In this document: positions 17,454 to 24,205 of the stretch, piece after piece
How the letters are laid out: each line of letters starts with the position of its first letter
How positions within the stretch are numbered: position 1 is the first letter of the stretch
From: Streptomyces nitrosporeus
GTDB lineage: Bacteria; Actinomycetota; Actinomycetes; Streptomycetales; Streptomycetaceae
Length of the DNA: 64,000 nt
Direction: 5' to 3'
Assembly (NCBI RefSeq): GCF_008704555.1
Contig: NZ_CP023702.1
Span: forward strand, 5,246,001-5,310,000
Notes under the pieces: generated by a model
Told to the model about the DNA's origin: nothing
Database searches by the model: none
What the model saw: only the letters and a program-made list of their open reading frames with translations
Position numbers and translations under genes: made by a program

Positions 17454-18056
17454 TCAGACCGCCCGCTCGGTGAGGACGCCCTCGTGCTCCTCGTACACCG
17501 TGCCGGTCGAGGGGCACTCCCACACGCCCGGCTCGCCCGCGCGCTCCGCCAGCTTGACCCCGGCTCGGCCCACCCAGCCGACGTGCCGGGCGGGGACGCC
17601 CACGACCAGGGCGAAGTCGGGCACGTCCTTGGTGACCACGGCACCTGCGGCCACCATGGCCCACCGCCCGATCCGTACCGGTGCGACACAGACGGACCGG
17701 GCTCCCAGGGAGGCGCCCTCGGCGACCTTCACGCCCACGGCCTCCCAGTCGCCCCCGCGCTTCTGCTTGCCCTCGGGGTCGACCGAGCGCGGGTTGTGGT
17801 CGTTGGTGAGGACCACGGCGGGGCCGACGAAGACGCCGTCGCCCAGCTCGGCCGGCTCGTACACCAGGGCGTAGTTCTGCAGCTTGACGTTGTTCCCGAT
17901 ACGCACGCCGGTGCCCACGTAGGCGCCCCGGCCCACCACGCAGCCCTCGCCGAGCCGGGCACCCTCACGGATCTGGGCGAGCTCCCAGACGCTGCTGCCG
18001 TCACCGATCTCGGCGCTCTCGTCGACCTGGGCGGTGGGCTGGACCCTGTAGTTCAC
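17454..18056 (-). CDS. Hexapeptide-repeat N-acetyltransferase (WbpD-like)
   Basis: 200 residues forming a left-handed beta-helix. Hexapeptide repeats run from about 8 to 150 (for example IGDGSSV, LGEGCVVGRGAYVG, IGNNVKLQNYALVYEP, GVFVGPAVVLTND). VWELAQIREGA and TNDHNPRS are characteristic of the WbpD/WlbB branch that acetylates the 3-amino group of UDP-GlcNAc(3NH2)A with acetyl-CoA. It ends with the common VVTKDVPDFALVVGVPARHVG block and a short tail (WECPSTGTVYEE) typical of this branch. The GTG at 18056 follows AGGAAGG on the minus strand. It sits 13 kb from the aminotransferase but fills the missing pathway step. Confidence 0.9.
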   Translation of the reverse strand: MNYRVQPTAQVDESAEIGDGSSVWELAQIREGARLGEGCVVGRGAYVGTGVRIGNNVKLQNYALVYEPAELGDGVFVGPAVVLTNDHNPRSVDPEGKQKRGGDWEAVGVKVAEGASLGARSVCVAPVRIGRWAMVAAGAVVTKDVPDFALVVGVPARHVGWVGRAGVKLAERAGEPGVWECPSTGTVYEEHEGVLTERAV

Positions 18057-18334
18057 GTGCTGAGCCTTCCTGGCGGGCGGGATTTCCCGCTGAGCATACG
18101 ATTCCCGCCCGCACGGCCCGCCCGTGACGGTCCGATCCCACATCAGGGGCCCGTCCCGCAACCCTGCGCAGGTGAACTGTGGCCGGCCCCACAAGCACAG
18201 GCTCTCCACAGGGTAGGGGTAACTCCCTTACGATCAGCCCTCGTCGGGCGGCTCGGAGCGCGTGGGTCCTCCCGGCGCGGCAGATGTGGAGCGTGAGGCA
18301 CGAGGCCCAGCGCTGAGGCTTCGGAAGGGCTCCT

Positions 18335-19864
18335 GTGTCGAAGGTGACGCGCCGTGCGGCGCTCGGCGCGATCGGAATCGGCGCGGTGGGGCTGGCCGGC
18401 TGCCGGCTCCCCGGGGAGGCCGGGTCCGCCGCGACGACCAGGCCCGCGCCCAGCACCGGCGACAATCCCGTCGTGGACGAGAACCGGGCGGCCGGCTCGG
18501 ACCGGTGGGCCGCCGGCCGCGACGGCACGGTGGGCGTGAAGGACGATGCCGCGCAGATCCAGGGATACGCGTCGCGGACGTCCGTCCCGCCGGGCGAGCC
18601 GATCGACTTCCACATCTCCTCCCACCGCACGCAGACCTGCACGGTGGAGATCTACCGGGTGGGGCACTACGGCGGTGCCGGAGCACGCCGAATGGCGGCC
18701 GGCGAGGACGTGCCCGTCCAGCGGCGCACGAAGCCCGAGGCGGACCCCGCCACCGGGCTGATCGCCTGCGACTGGCCCGCCTCCTGGACCCTGGACGTCC
18801 CCGAGGACTGGGTGTCGGGCTTTTTCCTGGCGGTCTTCACCTCACAGGACGGCTACCGCAGCTCCACCCCCTTCGTCGTACGTGACACCGAGCGCCGGTC
18901 CGACGTCCTGGTCGTGGTCCCCTTCACGACGTACCAGGCGTACAACCTGTGGCCCCTCGACGGCCACACCGGGAAGAACCTGTACAAGGGGTACGCCTCG
19001 GAAGGCGTGATCGGCGGCAACGAGGTCCGCGCGTTCCGGGTGTCCTTCGACCGGCCCTACGCCGACTCCGGCACGGCCCGCTGGATGAACATGGACACCA
19101 GCGCCGCGCGGTGGCTGGAGAGCCAGGGCTACGACGTCACCTACGCCAGCGGCGTCGACCTCCACGAAGGGCGCGTCGACCCCTCGAAGTACACCGTCAT
19201 GCTGTTCTCCGGACACGACGAGTACTGGTCCCAGGAGATGCGCGACTGCGCCGAGCGGGCCGTCGGAGCCGGAACGCACCTCGCGTTCCTGGGCTCCAAC
19301 AACATCTACTTCCACATACGCGTCGAGGAGTCGGCCGACGCGCGCCCCGGCCGCGTGGTGACCTGCTACAAGGAGGCACCGGACCCCGAGCCGGGCACGG
19401 CGGGCCCCACGGTGCGCTGGCGCTCCCTCGGCAAGAAGCACCGCAAGGCGGAACAGGGCCTCCTGGGCGTCCAGTACAACGGCATCCTGACCGAACCCGT
19501 CCCGCTGGTGGTGAAGGAGAGCAAGCACTGGTTCTGGGAGGGGACGGGCCTCCGGGACGGCGACGAGATCCCCGACCTGGTCGCCGTCGAGGCCGACGGC
19601 TTCAACCCGTCCATGCCGCGGCCCGAGGACACCGAACAGGTACTGCTCTCCGCCTCCCCCTACGGCGACAGCATGGGGCGGGGGCGCAGGACCCAGAACA
19701 CCAGCCTCTGCGTGAATGCGGAGGGCACCCTCGTCTTCGTCGCGGGGACCTTCCACTGGCCCCTCGCCCTGAGCGAGCCCGAGCACGAGAACAAGCAGGT
19801 CCAGAGGGCGACGGAGAACCTCATGACCCGGATGCTCCAGCCGCGCGAGGCTCCGGTCTCCTGA
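18335..19864 (+). CDS. Tat-type lipoprotein with N,N-dimethylformamidase beta-subunit-like domain
   Basis: 509 residues. The N terminus has a twin-Arg element (VTRRAALG) and a lipobox (VGLAGC, Cys at about 23), so it is probably Tat-exported and lipid-anchored. After a linker, residues 70-180 look like an Ig-like beta domain (PPGEPIDFHISS, VEIYRVGHYGG, WTLDVPEDWVSGFFLAVF). Residues 185-500 match the large-subunit fold of dimethylformamidase-like proteins (DVLVVVPFTTYQAYNLWP, LFSGHDEYWSQEMRD, AFLGSNNIYFHIR, GTFHWPLALSE). Real DMF activity should not be assumed; many actinobacterial homologues are uncharacterised. GTG start with GGAAGGG upstream. It lies between the glycan cluster and rplU. Confidence 0.8.
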   Translation: MSKVTRRAALGAIGIGAVGLAGCRLPGEAGSAATTRPAPSTGDNPVVDENRAAGSDRWAAGRDGTVGVKDDAAQIQGYASRTSVPPGEPIDFHISSHRTQTCTVEIYRVGHYGGAGARRMAAGEDVPVQRRTKPEADPATGLIACDWPASWTLDVPEDWVSGFFLAVFTSQDGYRSSTPFVVRDTERRSDVLVVVPFTTYQAYNLWPLDGHTGKNLYKGYASEGVIGGNEVRAFRVSFDRPYADSGTARWMNMDTSAARWLESQGYDVTYASGVDLHEGRVDPSKYTVMLFSGHDEYWSQEMRDCAERAVGAGTHLAFLGSNNIYFHIRVEESADARPGRVVTCYKEAPDPEPGTAGPTVRWRSLGKKHRKAEQGLLGVQYNGILTEPVPLVVKESKHWFWEGTGLRDGDEIPDLVAVEADGFNPSMPRPEDTEQVLLSASPYGDSMGRGRRTQNTSLCVNAEGTLVFVAGTFHWPLALSEPEHENKQVQRATENLMTRMLQPREAPVS

Positions 19865-19922
19865 CGGTCCGGCCCGGAGAGGTCCGTCCCCCGGCGGCCC
19901 CTTCGCCTACGGGGGAGCCGGT

Positions 19923-19952
19923 TTGGACAACCCGGATCCCGCCCCGTAACCT
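19923..19952 (+). promoter_or_regulatory. Probable sigma-HrdB promoter of rplU-rpmA
   Basis: TTGGAC (19923-19928), an 18-base spacer, then TAACCT (19947-19952) match the Streptomyces vegetative consensus TTGACN/TANNNT. The leader to rplU is then about 150 bases, long enough for ribosomal-protein feedback, though I see no defined structure. Confidence 0.55.
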
Positions 19953-20110
19953 AGACCGTCGGCGTATCTGTGTGCGCCTGCCCCCTGAGCACATCCCTCC
20001 CGGTGATCCGTCCCCGGGGGAGGCCGCTCATCCTTCCGGACTGTCGCGGGCCCCGGCCCGCGCGGGCGGCTGGCATCAGGGGATCCGTTCCGAGTGAGAG
20101 AGAGATCCGC

Positions 20111-20431
20111 GTGTACGCCATCGTGCGCAGCGGTGGTCGCCAGCACAAGGTTGCTGTCGGCGACATCGTTGAGGTTGACAAGATTTCCACCGCCAAGGTT
20201 GGCGACACGGTCGAGCTCTCGACCCTGCTCGTTGTCGACGGCGACGCCGTGACCAGCGACCCGTGGGTCCTGGACGGCATCAAGGTCACGGCCGAGGTCG
20301 TGGACCACCACAAGGGCGCGAAGATCGACATCCTTCGCTACAAGAACAAGACCGGTTACCGCCGCCGCCAGGGTCACCGCCAGCAGTACACGGCGATCAA
20401 GGTCACCGGCATCCCCGCGGCTGCGAAGTAA
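20111..20431 (+). CDS. rplU: 50S ribosomal protein L21
   Basis: 106 residues, standard length. It has the L21 opening (VYAIVRSGGRQHKVAVGD) and the conserved C-terminal block KNKTGYRRRQGHRQQYTAIKV that contacts 23S rRNA. The GTG at 20111 is set by homology; the upstream in-frame extension reads through the leader and is not L21-like. rpmA follows after 14 bases, so the two are cotranscribed. Confidence 0.97.
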   Translation: MYAIVRSGGRQHKVAVGDIVEVDKISTAKVGDTVELSTLLVVDGDAVTSDPWVLDGIKVTAEVVDHHKGAKIDILRYKNKTGYRRRQGHRQQYTAIKVTGIPAAAK

Positions 20432-20445
20432 GGGACTGAGGAGAC

Positions 20446-20703
20446 ATGGCACACAAGAAGGGCGCATCGTCCACTCGGAACGGGCGCGATTCCAACGCTC
20501 AGCGGCTCGGCGTCAAGCGCTTCGGCGGCCAGGCCGTCAACGCCGGTGAGATCCTGGTCCGCCAGCGCGGCACCCACTTCCACCCGGGCACGGGCGTCGG
20601 CCGTGGCGGCGACGACACGCTGTTCGCGCTGACCGCCGGTGCGGTGGAGTTCGGTACGCACCGTGGCCGCAAGGTCGTGAACATCGTTCCCGTCGCCGCC
20701 TGA
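20446..20703 (+). CDS. rpmA: 50S ribosomal protein L27
   Basis: 85 residues. It begins MAHKKGASSTRNGRDSNAQR directly, without the cleavable N-terminal extension found in Firmicutes, so the flexible tail that reaches the peptidyl transferase centre is exposed from the start. LGVKRFGGQ and RQRGTHFHPG are invariant L27 signatures. GAGGAGACATG gives the ribosome site and start. Confidence 0.97.
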   Translation: MAHKKGASSTRNGRDSNAQRLGVKRFGGQAVNAGEILVRQRGTHFHPGTGVGRGGDDTLFALTAGAVEFGTHRGRKVVNIVPVAA

Positions 20704-20739
20704 TTCCAGGCAGTGACCGGCTGAACGACTCAGCACCTT

Positions 20740-20794
20740 CCGAGGGCGGATCTCGGCTTTCCCGGTGGACACGGGGAAGCGGGTCCGCCCTCGG
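20740..20794 (+). terminator. Hairpin between rpmA and obg
   Basis: A perfect 11-bp outer stem (ccgagggcgga/tccgccctcgg) encloses a second stem built on ggctttccc/ggggaagc. It probably attenuates rather than fully separates obg from rplU-rpmA. A GATAAT at 20810-20815 just after it could be a -10 for obg, without an obvious -35. Confidence 0.65.
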
Positions 20795-20850
20795 CGCGTT
20801 ACGTCAAGAGATAATTCCGCATTTACCGGCAGTACCTGGAGGCACCCACC

Positions 20851-22287
20851 ATGACCACCTTCGTGGACCGCGTCGAGCTGCATGCCGCCGCGGGTAACGG
20901 AGGCCACGGCGTGGCCTCCGTACACCGTGAGAAGTTCAAGCCGCTGGGCGGCCCCGACGGGGGCAACGGCGGGCGCGGCGGCGATGTCGTCCTCGTCGTC
21001 GAGCAGTCCGTGACCACGCTGCTGGACTACCACCACCACCCCCACCGCAAGGCCACCAACGGCCAGCCCGGCGCCGGTGACAACCGTTCCGGCAAGGACG
21101 GCCAGGACCTCGTGCTGCCCGTCCCGGACGGCACCGTCGTCCTCGACAAGGCCGGCAACGTCCTGGCGGACATGGTCGGCCAGGGCACCACCTTCGTCGC
21201 CGGACAGGGCGGCCGCGGCGGGCTCGGCAACGCCGCGCTGGCCTCGGCCCGCCGCAAGGCGCCCGGCTTCGCGCTGCTCGGTGAGCCGGGGGAGAGCCGG
21301 GACATCGTCCTGGAGCTCAAGACCGTCGCCGACGTCGCCCTCGTCGGCTACCCGAGCGCCGGCAAGTCCTCCCTGATCTCGGTGCTCTCCGCGGCCAAGC
21401 CGAAGATCGCCGACTACCCGTTCACCACCCTCGTGCCCAACCTGGGCGTGGTGACCGCCGGTTCGACCGTCTACACCATCGCGGACGTCCCCGGGCTCAT
21501 CCCGGGAGCCAGCCAGGGCAAGGGCCTCGGCCTGGAGTTCCTGCGGCACGTGGAGCGCTGCTCCGTCCTCGTGCACGTCCTGGACACCGCGACGCTGGAG
21601 TCGGACCGCGACCCCGTCTCCGACCTCGACATGATCGAGGAGGAGCTGCGGCTGTACGGCGGACTGGAGGACCGGCCGCGCATCGTCGCCCTGAACAAGG
21701 TCGACATCCCCGACGGCCAGGACCTCGCCGACATGATCCGCCCGGACCTGGAGGCGCGCGGCTACCGCGTCTTCGAGGTCTCGGCCATCGCGCACAAGGG
21801 CCTCAACGAGCTCAGCTACGCCCTCGCCGGGATCATCGCCGAGGCGCGCGCCCGCAAGCCGAAGGAGGAGTCGACCCGGGTCGTCATCCGCCCGAAGGCC
21901 GTGGACGACGCCGGCTTCACCGTGACGGTGGAGGAGGACGGGCTCTACCGGGTGCGCGGCGAGAAGCCCGAGCGCTGGATCCGGCAGACCGACTTCAACA
22001 ACGACGAGGCCGTCGGCTACCTCGCCGACCGGCTCAACCGCCTCGGCGTCGAGGACGAGCTGCGCAAGGCGGGTGCCCGCGCCGGGGACGGCGTGGCCAT
22101 CGGGCCCGAGGACAACGCGGTCGTCTTCGACTGGGAGCCCACCGTCACGGCCGGCGCCGAGATGCTGGGCCGCCGGGGCGAGGACCACCGCCTGGAGGCC
22201 CCGCGTCCCGCCGAGCAGCGCCGCCGGGACCGTGAGGCCGAGCGCGACGAGGCGCAGCGCGCGTACGACGAGTTCGACCCCTTCTAG
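20851..22287 (+). CDS. obg: Obg/CgtA GTPase
   Basis: 478 residues. The Gly-rich Obg fold comes first (1-158: GGPDGGNGGRGGDVVLVV, AGQGGRGGLGN). The G domain (159-330) has GYPSAGKSSL (P loop), PFTT (switch I), DVPGLIPGA (G3) and NKVDIP (G4). A C-terminal OCT domain (about 350-430) is present, ending in an acidic/Arg-rich tail. It acts in late 50S assembly; in Streptomyces Obg is also linked to the onset of aerial growth and sporulation. ATG with GGAGG 8 bases upstream. Downstream of rplU-rpmA, as in most bacteria. Confidence 0.97.
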   Translation: MTTFVDRVELHAAAGNGGHGVASVHREKFKPLGGPDGGNGGRGGDVVLVVEQSVTTLLDYHHHPHRKATNGQPGAGDNRSGKDGQDLVLPVPDGTVVLDKAGNVLADMVGQGTTFVAGQGGRGGLGNAALASARRKAPGFALLGEPGESRDIVLELKTVADVALVGYPSAGKSSLISVLSAAKPKIADYPFTTLVPNLGVVTAGSTVYTIADVPGLIPGASQGKGLGLEFLRHVERCSVLVHVLDTATLESDRDPVSDLDMIEEELRLYGGLEDRPRIVALNKVDIPDGQDLADMIRPDLEARGYRVFEVSAIAHKGLNELSYALAGIIAEARARKPKEESTRVVIRPKAVDDAGFTVTVEEDGLYRVRGEKPERWIRQTDFNNDEAVGYLADRLNRLGVEDELRKAGARAGDGVAIGPEDNAVVFDWEPTVTAGAEMLGRRGEDHRLEAPRPAEQRRRDREAERDEAQRAYDEFDPF

Positions 22288-22310
22288 GCGGTCCCGCGGT
22301 GGGCGCCGCC

Positions 22311-22355
22311 GCCCCCGCCCGGGTGTTTCCGCACGGGAAACGCCCAGGCGGGGGC
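22311..22355 (+). terminator. obg terminator
   Basis: A long stem made of gcccccgcc/ggcgggggc outside and gggtgtttcc paired with gggaaacgccc inside (one G.T pair), closed by a short GCAC loop. It lies 24 bases after the obg stop. Confidence 0.8.
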
Positions 22356-22564
22356 CGGTGGGGCCGTACGCGGCAAGGGGACCGGGGCGCGCGCCTGTGG
22401 GGTCCGTCACCCCGCCGCGGGCCGGGAGCGGCCCAATCCGCCTGGCCAGCGGTGAACTCCGGGTTTCCCAGGGGAGAGCGGAGATAAACGTCCACCTTGC
22501 GAGACGCTCACGGAGAGTGCGACCATCACACAGTTCCCCCATGTCATCGCAAGGTAGGTCGTCT

Positions 22565-24067
22565 GTGTCTGTGCCTCATGAAGCCAAGCCCCGGACCACT
22601 GCGGTCGTGCTCGCCGGCGGTACCGGCCAGCGCGTGGGCCTGTCGATCCCCAAGCAGTTGCTGAAGATCGCCGGCAAGGCCGTCATCGAGCACACGCTGA
22701 CCATCTTCGAGAACGCCGAGGACATCGACGACGTCATCGTCCTGATGGCGCCCGGCTTCGTGCCCGACGTCGAGAAGATCGTCGCCAAGGCCGGGCTGTC
22801 CAAGGTCGTCAAGGTCATCGAAGGCGGGAGCACCCGGAACGAGACCACCGAGCGTGCCATCCAGGCGCTCGGCGAGGGGCTCGCGGAGGGCGAGGACCGC
22901 AACGTCCTGTTCCACGACGCCGTCCGCCCCCTGCTGTCGCAGCGGGTCATCAAGGACTGCGTCGACGCGCTGGAGCGCTACCAGGCGGTCGACGTGGCCA
23001 TCCCCTCCGCGGACACGATCATCGTGACCCGCACCCACGGCGAGGACGGCGAGTTCATCACCGACGTCCCGGACCGCTCGCGGCTGCGCCGCGGCCAGAC
23101 CCCGCAGGCGTTCAAGCTCTCCACGATCCGCAAGGCGTACGCGGTCGCGGCCGGCGACCCGAACTTCCAGGCCACCGACGACTGCTCGGTGGTCCTCAAG
23201 TACCTCCCCGACGTGCCGATCCACGTGGTCGCGGGCGACGAGTACAACATGAAGGTGACCCAGCCGGTCGACGTCTTCATCACTGACAAGCTCTTCCAGC
23301 TGGCCTCCACGGCCGCCCCGCGCCAGGCCGACGAGGCCGCGTACCGCGAACTGCTGTCCGGCAGGACCCTGGTGGTCTTCGGCGGTTCGTACGGCATCGG
23401 CGCCGACATCGCGTCGCTCGCCGAGAGCTACGGAGCCACCGTCTACGCGCTGGGCCGCTCCACCACCGGTACCCACGTGGAGAACCCCGAGGACATCGAC
23501 GACGCGCTCTCCAAGGCGTACGCGGAGACCGGGCGCGTCGACTACGTCATCAACACCGCGGGTGTGCTGCGCATCGGCAAGCTGGCCGAGACCGACAACG
23601 CGACCATCCAGGAAGCGCTGAACGTCAACTACCTGGCGCCCGTCCAGATCGCCCGCGCCTCGTACAAGTACCTGGTCGAGACCAAGGGCCAGCTGCTGCT
23701 CTACACCTCCAGCAGCTACACCCGCGGCCGCGCCGAGTACAGCCTCTACTCCTCCACCAAGGCCGCCATGGTGAACCTCACCCAGGCGCTCGCGGACGAG
23801 TGGGCCGGCGAAGGCATCCGGGTCAACTGCGTGAACCCGGAGCGCACCGCGACCCCGATGCGCACCAAGGCGTTCGGCAAGGAGCCGGAGGGCTCCCTGC
23901 TCTCCTCGGAGGCCGTGGCCCGCACCTCGCTGGACGTCCTGCTCTCCGCACTGACCGGCCACGTCATCGACGTGCGGCAGCAGGATCCGACCCGGGACGC
24001 CGTCGACGCGTCCGGCTTCGAACAGGCCCTGGCCTCCGTGCTGGACCGTCAGGAAGATGTGTCATAA
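22565..24067 (+). CDS. Bifunctional cytidylyltransferase / SDR reductase (CDP-ribitol synthase type, Bcs1/Acs1-like)
   Basis: 500 residues in two modules. Residues 1-235 are an IspD/TarI-type cytidylyltransferase: AVVLAGGTGQRVGLSIPKQ for CTP binding, HDAVRPLL, PSADTIIV, RGQTPQAF. Residues 265-490 are a short-chain dehydrogenase: VVFGGSYGIGADIA as the NAD(P) motif, NTAGVLRIG, and a catalytic S-Y-K set (TSSSYTRGRAEYSLYSSTKAA). This fusion matches H. influenzae Bcs1/Acs1, which reduces ribulose-5-phosphate and activates ribitol-5-phosphate with CTP. The downstream TagF-like genes support CDP-alditol synthesis. It should not be labelled plain IspD. GTG 22565 is chosen because AAGGTAGG sits 6 bases before it; ATG 22541 lacks any site. 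Confidence 0.85.
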   Translation: MSVPHEAKPRTTAVVLAGGTGQRVGLSIPKQLLKIAGKAVIEHTLTIFENAEDIDDVIVLMAPGFVPDVEKIVAKAGLSKVVKVIEGGSTRNETTERAIQALGEGLAEGEDRNVLFHDAVRPLLSQRVIKDCVDALERYQAVDVAIPSADTIIVTRTHGEDGEFITDVPDRSRLRRGQTPQAFKLSTIRKAYAVAAGDPNFQATDDCSVVLKYLPDVPIHVVAGDEYNMKVTQPVDVFITDKLFQLASTAAPRQADEAAYRELLSGRTLVVFGGSYGIGADIASLAESYGATVYALGRSTTGTHVENPEDIDDALSKAYAETGRVDYVINTAGVLRIGKLAETDNATIQEALNVNYLAPVQIARASYKYLVETKGQLLLYTSSSYTRGRAEYSLYSSTKAAMVNLTQALADEWAGEGIRVNCVNPERTATPMRTKAFGKEPEGSLLSSEAVARTSLDVLLSALTGHVIDVRQQDPTRDAVDASGFEQALASVLDRQEDVS

Positions 24068-24090
24068 TTCCTGACAAATGAACATCTTTT

Positions 24091-24134
24091 TACGGGCCTC
24101 TGTGATCGCCGGAAAGCGACCGCAGAGGCCCGTA
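24091..24134 (+). terminator. Hairpin after the CDP-ribitol gene
   Basis: A 12-bp stem (tacgggcctctg/cagaggcccgta) contains an inner tcgc/gcga pair. Its 3' arm covers the only GAGG and the A of the ATG at 24134. That makes this ATG an unlikely start for the next gene and makes the hairpin more likely a terminator or attenuator. Confidence 0.6.
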
Positions 24135-24205
24135 TGCGTGAAGCCGCACCTTCACATTTCCCTCAATACGTGAAACAACCGGCACCCCTCTGGAGCAGGT
24201 TCCTC

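Noticed and set aside
3172..20110. Mobile element borders around the glycan island
   Set aside because: I found no transposase, integrase, tRNA edge or flanking direct repeat; insertion is suggested by synteny only.
20374..22542. 722-aa minus-strand ORF opposite rpmA and obg
   Set aside because: Antisense to two certain housekeeping genes, no recognisable motif.
22073..22564. Longer start for the IspD-SDR fusion
   Set aside because: The frame is open upstream but overlaps the obg end and terminator; it is Arg/Pro-rich and lacks the cytidylyltransferase start.
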